Positions 23,912 to 31,584 of a DNA stretch of 33,675 nucleotides are shown piece after piece. How positions within the stretch are numbered: position 1 is the stretch's first letter; every line of letters starts with the position of its first letter. The notes under the pieces were generated by a model. The model saw only the letters and a list, made by a program, of their open reading frames with translations. It had not been told where the DNA came from and made no database searches. This DNA comes from Pedosphaera sp. (GTDB lineage: Bacteria > Verrucomicrobiota > Verrucomicrobiia > Limisphaerales > JADLHS01): assembly GCA_009695195.1 (NCBI GenBank), contig SIBJ01000041.1, forward strand, positions 1 to 33,675. The letters are read 5' to 3'. The position numbers were made by a program, and so were the translations under genes.

Positions 23912-24050
23912 GAGAAGCTCCAAATTCCAAGCACCAAGCACCAGAGAAATTCCAAATACCAAACTTCAAAACGATTCGAGACGCGTTCGCCTTTGGAATT
24001 TGTAATTTGGAGCTTCTCTGGAGCTTGGAGCTTGGAGCTTGGTGCTTTCA
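23912..24050. repeat. second 'caccaagcacc' inverted repeat, between regulator and kinase
   Basis: The left part 23912-23970 has GAAGCTCCAAATTCCAAGCA and CAGAGAAATTCC; the right part 23991-24050 has the complementary TTTGGAATTTGTAATTTGG, CTTCTCTGGAGCTTGGAGC. It fills the whole gap between the two genes. On the minus strand its first bases TGAAAGCACC give the stop codon of the response regulator, and its far end gives the only GGAG before the kinase ATG. Confidence 0.82.
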
Positions 24051-24794
24051 TTCGTCCGGATTGATGAGCATGTAACCCGCCGAGCGCAAGGTGCGGATGT
24101 AGCGCGGAGTTTTCGGATCGTCGCCGAGTTTTTTGCGCAGGCCGGAAATGTGGACGTCAATGCTGCGGTCGAACACGTCGTAGTCGCGCTCGCGGATCTC
24201 TTCGAGCAATGATTCGCGCGTCTTCACGCGACCTCGCGCGCGGGCGAGACTGGCGAGCAGGTCAAATTCCACCGGCGTGAGCGTGAGGGCTTCGTCGCCG
24301 AGCACGGCGGTGCGGGTGTTCGGGTTCACGCGCAACTGACCGACGACCAGTTCGGCTTCACCCTCGGTGGACTCCGATTTGCGACGGCTGCCTCGACGCG
24401 TCACCGCGCGCAGGCGCGCGAGCAGTTCGCGCGTGGAAAAAGTTTTCGGCAGATAATCATCCGCGCCGATCTCCAGACCAACGATGCGGTCCGCCTCCTC
24501 GCCGCGTGCCGTGAGCATGAGCACGGGCACGTCGGATTTTGCGCGGATGCGCTTGAGCACTTCAAAGCCGTCGAGGCCCGGCAGCATCAGATCGAGAATC
24601 ACCGCGTGCCACGGCTCGGTGGTCGCGCGTTCGACGCCGTCCGGCCCGGTGTATGCGACGGCGACTTCGTAGCCCATCGGCGCGAGATAATCGCCGATGA
24701 GCCGGCAAAGTTTTTTGTCGTCGTCAATAACGAGCACGCGCGTGCGGGCGGAGGGCGCGTTCGCGCTGGCGGCGGTTGACAACGGCTTGTTCAT
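24048..24794 (-). CDS. OmpR/CpxR-family response regulator
   Basis: A 248-residue regulator. The receiver domain (about 18-130) has acidic pocket D25-D26, phosphoacceptor D68 in VILDLMLPG, T95 in LMLTARGEE and K117. The residue after K117 is threonine, where almost all receivers have proline (DDYLPKTF instead of KPF), which may change the loop that couples phosphorylation to dimerisation. The winged-helix DNA-binding domain (about 148-246) ends SIDVHISGLRKKLGDDPKTPRYIRTLRSAGY in two stretches. It is the first gene of the pair with the kinase; a repeat separates them and supplies its stop. Upstream GTAAA boxes suggest self-regulation. Confidence 0.93.
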   Translation of the reverse strand: MNKPLSTAASANAPSARTRVLVIDDDKKLCRLIGDYLAPMGYEVAVAYTGPDGVERATTEPWHAVILDLMLPGLDGFEVLKRIRAKSDVPVLMLTARGEEADRIVGLEIGADDYLPKTFSTRELLARLRAVTRRGSRRKSESTEGEAELVVGQLRVNPNTRTAVLGDEALTLTPVEFDLLASLARARGRVKTRESLLEEIRERDYDVFDRSIDVHISGLRKKLGDDPKTPRYIRTLRSAGYMLINPDE

Positions 24795-24805
24795 CGCGCC
24801 GGCAG

Positions 24806-24885
24806 TTTACCAAAAGCCGCGGGCGGAGTTCGAACTTTTACCATCCCTTTACAAATCTCCGGGCCGGCGCACACACGAGCTTTAC
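24806..24885 (-). promoter_or_regulatory. four phased GTAAA boxes, CpxR-like binding region
   Basis: GTAAA on the minus strand occurs at 24806-24810, 24837-24841, 24848-24852 and 24881-24885. Start-to-start spacings are 31, 11 and 33 bp, about whole helical turns. The middle pair, GTAAA-N6-GTAAA, fits the known CpxR box (GTAAA-N4-8-GTAAA). They lie between the divergent regulator and EF-hand genes and probably bind the adjacent regulator. Confidence 0.55.
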
Positions 24886-24910
24886 GCGCGCGGAGTCTGT
24901 TGTTCGTGAA

Positions 24911-24931
24911 GCCCGCGCATGTCGCGCGGGC
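24911..24931. promoter_or_regulatory. 8-bp hairpin in the leader of the EF-hand gene
   Basis: GCCCGCGC (24911-24918) and its complement (24924-24931) flank a five-base loop. It ends about 20 bases before the EF-hand ATG, just before the ribosome binding site, so it could affect message stability or translation. An ATG in its loop is in frame with the EF-hand gene but is unlikely to be the start. Confidence 0.4.
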
Positions 24932-24951
24932 AACGAAGAAAGAGAACGAAC

Positions 24952-25488
24952 ATGAAAATAAATTCCGCCCCACTCCTGATGGCGCTGGCGCTCGCCCTGC
25001 CGGCCGCCAACCTCCCGGCGCAAGACGCCAATCAACCGCAACCGCCCCGCCGTCCGCGGCTCCAACAGAACGACAACGGCGGCCCCGCCGGCCCCCGTGA
25101 CGGCGCTCCGCAAGACGGCCAGCGCCCGCGCGGCCAGCGACCCGACGGCCAGGGTCCGGACGGACAGAAGCCGCCCGTCCCGCCGCTCATCGGCGCGCTC
25201 GATGCGAATGGCGATGGCGTGATTGACGAAAAGGAAATCGCCAACGCGTCGGCGGCGCTGAAGAAGCTCGACAAGAACGGCGACGGCAAATTGACGATGG
25301 AGGAGTTGCGACCGCGCCCGATGAATCCGCCGCAAGGTGACAACACGGGCGACAACCAGAACGGCCCGCGCCCGCAACGCGGCCAGAACTTCCGCGGCGG
25401 CACCGACCGCCCCGATGGTCCGCCGCCCGGTGACGGTGCCGGCCCGCAACGTCGCGGCCCGCGCCCGCCGCAGGACGATAATCAGTAA
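24952..25488 (+). CDS. exported EF-hand protein, Pro/Gly/Asn-rich
   Basis: A 178-residue secreted protein. The signal peptide is 1-23 (APLLMALALALPAANLPA). Two canonical calcium-binding loops follow: residues 84-95 (DANGDGVIDEKE) and 107-118 (DKNGDGKLTMEE), each with D, N and D at positions 1, 3 and 5. Both sides are low-complexity (PRPRGQRPDGQGPDG and RRGPRPPQDDNQ). The gene is divergent from the CpxR-like regulator and shares its GTAAA boxes, so it is probably a target or a periplasmic partner of the two-component system, perhaps sensing calcium. ATG 24952 has GAAAGAGAA upstream. Its role is inferred from context only. Confidence 0.85.
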   Translation: MKINSAPLLMALALALPAANLPAQDANQPQPPRRPRLQQNDNGGPAGPRDGAPQDGQRPRGQRPDGQGPDGQKPPVPPLIGALDANGDGVIDEKEIANASAALKKLDKNGDGKLTMEELRPRPMNPPQGDNTGDNQNGPRPQRGQNFRGGTDRPDGPPPGDGAGPQRRGPRPPQDDNQ

Positions 25489-25504
25489 CCGATGGGCAAA
25501 ACGA

Positions 25505-25538
25505 AAACGACCCTTCGCCTGCGGGCGGAGGGTCGTTT
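25505..25538. terminator. bidirectional terminator hairpin
   Basis: AAACGACCCTTCGCC (25505-25519) pairs with 25524-25538 over 15 positions including one G-T pair, with a four-base loop. It lies between the convergent EF-hand and SRPBCC genes. T-rich sequence follows on the plus strand (TTTGCTTTC) and A-rich sequence precedes it, so it can end transcription from both sides. Confidence 0.85.
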
Positions 25539-25554
25539 GCTTTCAAACGTGCGA

Positions 25555-26088
25555 CTACTTGCCTTCGACTTTTTTCTTCAAATTGCCCAAGCCTTCCGCC
25601 AAATCGGGTCCGCCGAACTTGTCCATGAGCAGGCTGAAAAAGCGGTCGAGCGGATTGCGGCTCACGTTTCCGTCCATGGCCCACGTGATTTTGGTGTTGT
25701 CACCCGCCGGTTCGAAAGTGAACGTTCCCGTGAACGAAAATTTTCCATGCTCGATGGCCACGTCGAATTTCGCGCCTTTCGCCGGGTCGGACTCGATGAC
25801 TTTCATCTGGCCCTGGCCCATTTTCTTCGCCTCCCATTTGCTGATGGCGCCGACGCCGGACTCCGGGCCGTCGTAGTTGTAAATCAGTGTCGGGTCCTTC
25901 GCCGCCGTCCACGCCGACCACTCGGGCCATTTCTTGAGCTCGTTGATCCACGGATGAATCGCCGCCGGCTTGGCCGCGATGACCACACTGCGTTCGATGT
26001 GATAGGTCGAAGGCAGGAATTGCGAGATAACGACGAGCGCCAGAACGATGACGCCGAGAACGAGCAGGATTTTTTTCAGGGTTTTCAT
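25555..26088 (-). CDS. membrane-anchored SRPBCC-fold protein
   Basis: A 177-residue protein with an N-terminal transmembrane segment (about 5-24, LLVLGVIVLALVVISQFL) and an SRPBCC/polyketide-cyclase fold. The fold shows in YHIERSVVIAAKPAAIHPWINELKKWPEWSAW, SKWEAKKMGQGQMKVIE and FTFEPAGDNTKITWAMDG, with a helix-rich end. Such proteins bind hydrophobic small molecules; the ligand is unknown. ATG 26088 is chosen at the basic MKTLKK start. It is the last gene of the leftward operon, 16 bp after the DUF5069 stop, and ends at the terminator hairpin. Confidence 0.85.
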   Translation of the reverse strand: MKTLKKILLVLGVIVLALVVISQFLPSTYHIERSVVIAAKPAAIHPWINELKKWPEWSAWTAAKDPTLIYNYDGPESGVGAISKWEAKKMGQGQMKVIESDPAKGAKFDVAIEHGKFSFTGTFTFEPAGDNTKITWAMDGNVSRNPLDRFFSLLMDKFGGPDLAEGLGNLKKKVEGK

Positions 26089-26104
26089 GGTCTTGATCCC
26101 GAGG

Positions 26105-26518
26105 TCAATCTGCCGCCTCATCGGCTTTATGAAAATCGAAAAATGTCTGGATGTCAGCCCGATCAGCGAAACCCCGGTCGCGCTTCATCTGCTCCAACTC
26201 TTCGGTCAGGTTGTCCCGCCAGCCGCGCTTCGTCAGGAAGCCGTTGAAGGTGAAGATTTCCTCCTCGTTCGGTCTCTGCCCATGCGCGAAACACCACTCC
26301 AATACTTCATCGTCCGTGGCGCCGGCCAGGACTTGCCCGACAATGGCCGGATATTCGACGTGCAAAAATCTGCACACACGCAAATCGGTGCCGGCCCCAT
26401 GTTTGTAATCCGGCGGCAGCCTGCCCTGGGCGTGCAAACGAATCTTGTCCAACATCCGTCCGAAAAAGACGAGGCCGCCCACCTGCTCGGCCGAGTGTCG
26501 GAGTCCGGGAATTTTCAT
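26105..26518 (-). CDS. DUF5069 protein
   Basis: A 137-residue soluble protein: GLRHSAEQVGGLVFFGRMLDKIRLHAQGRLP, then DLRVCRFLHVEYPAIV and a C-terminal half rich in W, E and F (EWCFAHGQRPNEEEIFTFNGFLTKRGWRDN). This matches DUF5069, a family of unknown function frequent in Verrucomicrobia and Planctomycetes. Its ATG overlaps the stop of the TauE/SafE gene in an ATGA, so the two are translationally coupled. Confidence 0.83.
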   Translation of the reverse strand: MKIPGLRHSAEQVGGLVFFGRMLDKIRLHAQGRLPPDYKHGAGTDLRVCRFLHVEYPAIVGQVLAGATDDEVLEWCFAHGQRPNEEEIFTFNGFLTKRGWRDNLTEELEQMKRDRGFADRADIQTFFDFHKADEAAD

Positions 26519-27294
26519 GGCGGTTCTGGATTGAACTGTTTCACGAACGCGTCGTAAAGCAGTTTTCCCGTCAGCGCGAGCACGACGGTGATGAAGACGG
26601 GCCGGATGAATTTCGTGCCGCGCTTCACGACCATGCCCGACCCGAGCCGCGCGCCGAGCAACTGGCCCGCGCCCATCGTCAACCCGGCGGCGAGATGCAC
26701 CTGCCCCGCCGCCAGAAAAAATCCGAGCGAGGTCAGGTTGCTCGCGAAGTTGACGACCTTCGTGTAGCCCGTCGCGCGCGTGAGGTTGAAACCCATCACC
26801 AGCACGAACGCCATCGTCCAGAAGGTGCCCGCGCCTGGACCGAAGAAGCCGTCGTAGATAGCGATGAACAAAACAAACGTGGCGTCGAACCAGGCGCGAC
26901 TCATCCGCGGCTGACGATCCACCGCGCCGAGTTCGGGCCGCAGCAAAGAATAAACCGCCACCGCCACGAGCAAGACCGGCATCACGCGGCCGAGAAATGA
27001 CGGATCGAGCTGCTGCACCGTCAACGTGCCGATGGCGGCGCCCACCGCCGAGAGCAGGAAGGCCCGTTGGCAATCTTTGAAATCCACCGTGCCCGCCCGC
27101 GCGTAATGCCACGCCGCGCTGCCGGAGCCGAATGACGACTGAAGTTTGCTCGTGCCCAGTGCGTGACGCGGATCCAGTCCGCAACTCAACAGCGCCGGCA
27201 ACGCGATGAGTCCGCCGCCGCCCGCGATGGAGTCCACGAACCCCGCGATCGCGCCCACCACGAACAGTAGCGGCAATTGCCAGAGTTCAATCAC
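26515..27294 (-). CDS. TauE/SafE-family membrane transporter
   Basis: A 259-residue integral membrane protein with seven or eight predicted helices. The N-terminal half has the family signature GFVDSIAGGGGLIALPALL and GTSKLQSSFGSGSAAWHY; the second repeat has GFFGPGAGTFWTMAFVL and TGYTKVVNFASNLTSL. The family exports sulfite, sulfoacetate or other organosulfur anions; the substrate here is not shown. Export of sulfur anions would suit an organism rich in sulfatases, though neither sulfatase is in this operon. GTG 27294 is taken as start, overlapping the upstream stop by eight bases. It is coupled to DUF5069 downstream. Confidence 0.9.
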   Translation of the reverse strand: MIELWQLPLLFVVGAIAGFVDSIAGGGGLIALPALLSCGLDPRHALGTSKLQSSFGSGSAAWHYARAGTVDFKDCQRAFLLSAVGAAIGTLTVQQLDPSFLGRVMPVLLVAVAVYSLLRPELGAVDRQPRMSRAWFDATFVLFIAIYDGFFGPGAGTFWTMAFVLVMGFNLTRATGYTKVVNFASNLTSLGFFLAAGQVHLAAGLTMGAGQLLGARLGSGMVVKRGTKFIRPVFITVVLALTGKLLYDAFVKQFNPEPP

Positions 27295-29617
27295 GCCGCA
27301 TCCGTCCCCTCCGTCCCATCGCGAGACCAGCGGCGCAGACCGCAAACGCCACTAGCGAAATCCCCGCGCCGATCTGAAACCCGCGCTCCACGTAAACCAG
27401 CCGCACGCGATGTTTTCCCGCGGGCACTTCCACCGCCTGAAACGCGTAGTTCGCCCGCAGCAACGGCACGGGTTGGTCATCCACGAACGCGCGCCAGCGG
27501 TGATAGTAAGTCTGCGCCACGACGACGAGCGACGCCGCTTCGGCCACCACCTCGAAGTCCACCCGCTCCGCAGCGAAGCGAGAACTCGTGACGCGGGCAT
27601 TGGTTTGGTTCGTGACCGTGACGAGCGCCCGCGTTTCCGGCGGCAGGAAGACAAATTTGTTCCCGTCAAATTGCGGCGTCACCAGCGACCACAGCGCGTT
27701 CGCGTCGTCGAGGAAAACTGGCTTTTGGCCGGCGGTGATGAGCGGATGAAAATTGGCGCGCGCCTCCCACTCGATGAATTTTTCCGGTGCGGTGATTTGC
27801 GACACGCCGAGAAAATCCAGCACGCCGGAAAAACTCGCGTTCGTCGCGCGCGCCAGCATGAGATGCAGCTCGCCGCACTCGCGCGGGAGCAGTGAAAAAA
27901 ATCCGCCCACCTTCGGCACGTCGTCCAGCACGTTGCAATCGGCGAAGAATCCGAGCCGCTTGACGATGAAATTTTCCTGCGGACTGCGCATCGAGAACTC
28001 CATGAACTTTTTATCGGCGAACGGCATGGCCATGACGCGCGATTCGCCAAGCACTGGTTGTGGTTGCAGGGCGAGTTTCGTGCGCGCCAGGCCCGGCGCG
28101 TAAATCCACGGCGCGACCGACGGATTCTGCGTCGGCTCATGCGTGAGGACATCGAGCCACGCGACGAGGAGCAACGCCAGCGGCGCGCAACACCGCCACG
28201 GCGCCTTGGTCGCGCGCGTCATTGCAAACAGCAACGCCGCACTGGCGATCAGAAATCCCGCGCGCGTCAGGCCGTTGACCAAAGTCGCGCTCACGTTGTC
28301 CGTCGGGAAGGGATACCGCCAGGCCCAGAGGAGTATAACCGCGATGAGCGCGAGCAGCACGCCACCGAGCGTGGCGATGGAGGCCTCCGACCTCTTATGA
28401 ACCCTCGCCAGCGCGAACGCGGCGAGTAACGGCGCGACGAACGTCACCAGCAAAACGTATTTCACCGGGTAGGTCATCATCGTCAGTTGTGGAATCAGCC
28501 GGCGCAGTTCGCGCACCACGAAGGTTTGATCGCCAAACGCAAACGCGAGCGCAATCAAGCCCGCGGCGGCCAGCAGCCACACGCGCCGTTCGCGGCTCCT
28601 CCACGCCGCCAGCAACGCGAGCAACAGCGCGCCCGTACCGAGGTAATACGATGACGTCCAAGCCTGATCGTATTGGAAGAACACGCCCATGTTCCAAATC
28701 TTGCCGAACACCATCGGCACGAGATAATTCGCCCAACCCCACGCGGGCATGGCCCAGCGCGTGTCCGCAAAACCCGGCTCGCGTTGCGAATGCGCCGCGA
28801 GATCGAGGAACGGCAGCAGTTGCGCCGCCGCGAGCGCGGCGACGAGCAGCACGACGAGCGGGAAGCGGAGGAGCGCCGAGCACCGTCTCGGCTCGATACG
28901 ATCCGATTGGTTGACCCACGAGCCGAGACGGTGCTCGGCGCTCCGGCCCGTTGCAGCCCCCGCCAAATCCATCACCCACAGCGCCGCGAGCAGCAGCCAG
29001 GTGAACAAAATCGTTTCCGGCCCACCGCCGAGCATCTGCATCGCGCCGGCCAGCGCGGCGAGGAAAATCATTTTGCCGCCTTCGCGCCACGCGCGTTCGA
29101 CGAGCAACACGACCCACGGCATCCACGCAAACGTAGCGATGTGACTCGGCCACATGAGCAAGTTGAGCGTGAGGCCGTTGAACGCGAACGCCACGCCCGC
29201 GAACGCGGCAGCAAAATTATTTTGCGTGCAGCGTCGCGCGAGAAAATACATACCCAGCCCGGCAAACCATTGATGCGCGAGACAGAAAAAACTCAGCGAC
29301 CAATTCAACGGCAGCAGCAAATAGATCAGCGCGGGTGGATAAAGCGGCATGGTGTTCCACTGCGCGAGGAACGGGATGCCGCAGTTGTTGTAGGGATTCC
29401 AGAGCGGGATTTCGCCGCGCCAAAACGCTTCGCGTTGAAAGTGCGCCAGCGGATAGGCGAAGAAACCGTAATCGCGCACCACAAAAGTTTTCAGCCCGAG
29501 CAAAACCTGCGGGTACGTCGCGAAGATAAGCAGCGCCAGCACCAACGCGAAACGTTTGGACGAAAACCAATCTGCGGAAAGTTTCCCACCCGACGACTGT
29601 TCGCCGGGTTCGCTCAT
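27287..29617 (-). CDS. YfhO-like multi-pass membrane protein
   Basis: A 776-residue membrane protein. The start RFALVLALLIFATYPQVLLG and the loop RDYGFFAYPLAHFQREAFW, GEIPLWNPYNNCGIPFLAQ are hallmarks of YfhO-type proteins related to GT-C glycosyltransferases. About a dozen helices run to residue 470, then a soluble beta-rich domain (about 490-740) and a final helix (GAGISLVAFAVCAAGLAMG). B. subtilis YfhO takes part in lipoteichoic acid glycosylation, so transfer of a lipid-linked sugar is possible but unproven. ATG 29617 is chosen because it overlaps the GH9 stop as ATGA; GTG 29635 is an alternative. Residues 225-250 (RSAEHRLGSWVNQSDRIEPR and on) come from an inverted-repeat element. Confidence 0.85.
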   Translation of the reverse strand: MSEPGEQSSGGKLSADWFSSKRFALVLALLIFATYPQVLLGLKTFVVRDYGFFAYPLAHFQREAFWRGEIPLWNPYNNCGIPFLAQWNTMPLYPPALIYLLLPLNWSLSFFCLAHQWFAGLGMYFLARRCTQNNFAAAFAGVAFAFNGLTLNLLMWPSHIATFAWMPWVVLLVERAWREGGKMIFLAALAGAMQMLGGGPETILFTWLLLAALWVMDLAGAATGRSAEHRLGSWVNQSDRIEPRRCSALLRFPLVVLLVAALAAAQLLPFLDLAAHSQREPGFADTRWAMPAWGWANYLVPMVFGKIWNMGVFFQYDQAWTSSYYLGTGALLLALLAAWRSRERRVWLLAAAGLIALAFAFGDQTFVVRELRRLIPQLTMMTYPVKYVLLVTFVAPLLAAFALARVHKRSEASIATLGGVLLALIAVILLWAWRYPFPTDNVSATLVNGLTRAGFLIASAALLFAMTRATKAPWRCCAPLALLLVAWLDVLTHEPTQNPSVAPWIYAPGLARTKLALQPQPVLGESRVMAMPFADKKFMEFSMRSPQENFIVKRLGFFADCNVLDDVPKVGGFFSLLPRECGELHLMLARATNASFSGVLDFLGVSQITAPEKFIEWEARANFHPLITAGQKPVFLDDANALWSLVTPQFDGNKFVFLPPETRALVTVTNQTNARVTSSRFAAERVDFEVVAEAASLVVVAQTYYHRWRAFVDDQPVPLLRANYAFQAVEVPAGKHRVRLVYVERGFQIGAGISLVAFAVCAAGLAMGRRGRMRRD
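28870..28944. repeat. 26-bp inverted-repeat element in frame inside the YfhO-like gene
   Basis: Arms 28870-28895 (GGAGCGCCGAGCACCGTCTC and on) and 28919-28944 are perfect complements around a 23-nt loop. Total length is 75, exactly 25 codons, so insertion would keep the frame. The peptide is a polar loop in a hydrophobic protein. The outer arm bases match those of the element in the kinase gene. Confidence 0.92.
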
Positions 29618-31539
29618 GGATTCTGATTGCTGCACAGCGCGAACATTAGAATAGCCGCCGCCGTGCCGTCCATCGTTGGTTCATTGGACGAATAGTCGTG
29701 AACGTCGTTGTGATAGACCGCCGCGCCTTGGAACGCCGCGAACGGGTCCGGTTCGGTGATCGTCACGCCTTTGAGCGATTTGAAAATGCGGTCGTAAACC
29801 GGTCCGTCCACCAGACCGCCGCGCACCTTGCGCCCGGTCAGCTTCGTCGTCATCAGATGCACGTCGGTGGGGAACACGCTGCCGATCTCGGTGAACATCG
29901 TCGTGCCCCACGGGTTGCGGCCGAGCAGCCAGTCGCGTTGCTTCGCGCAGAACTCGCGATAGCGATGGTCGCCGGTCATGCGTTCATACATGAGGCATTG
30001 GGTGACGAGCGCGGCGACGAGGTTGTTCGAGCACCAGATGAATGGCACGCCGATGCGATACGGATTTTTTTCTCCCGCGCGCACGCAACGCTCGATGCCG
30101 TCGCGGTAATAGCCGGCGAGAAGTTTTTTGAAGTCGCGGTCCACGAGTTCGTAGAGCCGGAAGTGGCCGGCGTTCATGAACGGGTAGTATTGGTAGTGCC
30201 CGGTCTGCTCCTTGCCCATCCAGCCTTCGTCCGCGGCGAGCTGCGCGTAACGCTTGGCGTCCGTCAGAAAATCTTTTTCGCCCGTCGCGCGAAACAATTC
30301 CGCCGCGCCCCATTCCATGTCGTCGGCCCACGTCGTTTCCTCGTAGCGATACGGCGCTTTGTAGGAATTGCCCTGCTGCACGCCTTCCTTCGCGCGACCG
30401 AGCGCATAGACTTCCCGGCCCGCTTGCAGGCAGCGCTGCGCGAAATCTTTTTGCGCTGGATCGTTCTTCCAGATTTGAAACGCAAGCGCCATCGCGGCGG
30501 CGTAACGGCCCGCGAGATTTGCGACGCCGGTGGACGCGCTTTTGAATTGCCGCAATCCCTGCGGCTGGCCGTCGGCGAAATAAACCACGCGCGCGCCGCC
30601 CTTGCCCCACCCGTAATCCGCCTGCTCATCCTGCGGCAGCCGCCAGCCGTAATGATCGCGGTCGTCGGCGACTTGATGATACAGCGCGTCCGGCGCGGGG
30701 TGCAGTTTGAGCATCCAGTCGAGACCCCAGCGGGCTTCGTCGAGGAGGTCAGAAGTCAGAGGTCGGAGGTCAGAGGTCAGGCTCTGGCGGGCTGACTTCC
30801 GATTTCTGTCCTCCGACTTCTGCCCTCCGGCTTCATACGCCAACAACATCTGCGCCGTCGCGTTCGCACCGGTGATGAGATATTTCAACAAGTCGCCGGC
30901 GTCGTGCCAACCGCCGCGCGCGTCGAGCGGCGTGCCGTTGGTAAGCGGACCGAAAGCCGTGCGCCCATCGAGTTGGTGGCAATTCGTCCCGAGCCATGGA
31001 TTGAAACCGCACCGTTGCTGGCGCATGAACTCGAGCAATTCAACGGACAGCTTTCCGAACGGATCATTTCCGATGGCGATGGGATGCGATTTCGCGTTGC
31101 CGATTTTCAAAACGTATCGGCCCGGCGTGCGGACAGACGAGAGGTTCAACTCCGCGTGGTACTCGAACCGCCCCCACGGGGCATTGGTGATCGGTCTGGT
31201 TTTTCCGTGAAAGAAGACGATGCGGTCGTCGCTCTCCGAAACCAACGTGAATTCAAGCGGCAACGGCGACTTTGAAAAAGCGATGGCCCCGCCGGCGGCG
31301 TTCAGGTTGTAGCCGACCTGGCTTGCGCGGATGAAAATGTCTTCGGCGCAGGCCGTGGACAGTACGAATAACATGAGCGCGAACGAGACGAGCCAAGTCG
31401 CCAGCGCGAGCGTGAAGCGCTCATCCGCAGCCCGCCAGGGCGACAGACAATAGCCCCGCGCTTTAGCGTGGGGTGTCCGGCAAGCAGGCCGTCGAGTCCC
31501 GCAGGGACGGCAGAAATCAACCTCGATTAATTTGTTCAT
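29614..31539 (-). CDS. GH9 glycoside hydrolase (endoglucanase-type), two repeat-derived inserts
   Basis: A 641-residue exported enzyme that probably cleaves beta-1,4-glucan or a related polymer. A hydrophobic signal (44-65, LALATWLVSFALMLFVLSTACA) is followed by an immunoglobulin-like CelD-N domain (about 66-155) and the GH9 (alpha/alpha)6 barrel. Catalytic aspartates are D213 and D216 in GGWHDAGD, and the acid is E620 in SSNEPTMDGTAA. Residues 10-39, before the signal helix, come from a REP-like element and contain extra cysteines; residues 236-265 come from a heptamer repeat. ATG 31539 has GAGAA upstream. The first insert makes an unusually long signal n-region, so the native start may have been lost. 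The upstream deacetylase-like gene is a natural partner. Confidence 0.9.
   Translation of the reverse strand: MNKLIEVDFCRPCGTRRPACRTPHAKARGYCLSPWRAADERFTLALATWLVSFALMLFVLSTACAEDIFIRASQVGYNLNAAGGAIAFSKSPLPLEFTLVSESDDRIVFFHGKTRPITNAPWGRFEYHAELNLSSVRTPGRYVLKIGNAKSHPIAIGNDPFGKLSVELLEFMRQQRCGFNPWLGTNCHQLDGRTAFGPLTNGTPLDARGGWHDAGDLLKYLITGANATAQMLLAYEAGGQKSEDRNRKSARQSLTSDLRPLTSDLLDEARWGLDWMLKLHPAPDALYHQVADDRDHYGWRLPQDEQADYGWGKGGARVVYFADGQPQGLRQFKSASTGVANLAGRYAAAMALAFQIWKNDPAQKDFAQRCLQAGREVYALGRAKEGVQQGNSYKAPYRYEETTWADDMEWGAAELFRATGEKDFLTDAKRYAQLAADEGWMGKEQTGHYQYYPFMNAGHFRLYELVDRDFKKLLAGYYRDGIERCVRAGEKNPYRIGVPFIWCSNNLVAALVTQCLMYERMTGDHRYREFCAKQRDWLLGRNPWGTTMFTEIGSVFPTDVHLMTTKLTGRKVRGGLVDGPVYDRIFKSLKGVTITEPDPFAAFQGAAVYHNDVHDYSSNEPTMDGTAAAILMFALCSNQNP
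30746..30833. repeat. 7-bp repeat array with opposing arms inside the GH9 gene
   Basis: Five AGGTCAG-like heptamers (30746-30780) are followed by an 11-base spacer and six complementary-sense heptamers of the CYGRCTT type (30792-30833: CTGACTT, CCGATTT, CTGTCCT, CCGACTT, CTGCCCT, CCGGCTT). The whole forms a long imperfect hairpin. It is translated as EAGGQKSEDRNRKSARQSL, TSDLRPLTSDL, between two helices of the GH9 barrel. Confidence 0.85.
31427..31517. repeat. REP-like element, copy A (in the GH9 5' end)
   Basis: The element has three hairpins: GCCC/GGGC at one end, CCCCGCGCT/AGCGTGGGG (31454-31473) in the middle and GTCCC/GGGAC at the other end. It is in the same layout as copy B but reversed. 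It is translated as residues 10-39 of the GH9 protein, immediately before its signal helix. Confidence 0.85.
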
Positions 31540-31584
31540 ATTGGATTGGTTCTCGTTCAATCCATTCCTTGATGCCGTAAATGG

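Noticed and set aside
30746..30833. Possible CRISPR array from the short repeated units
   Set aside because: Units are only 7 bp, are directly adjacent without unique spacers, and turn around into complementary units; no cas genes are present.
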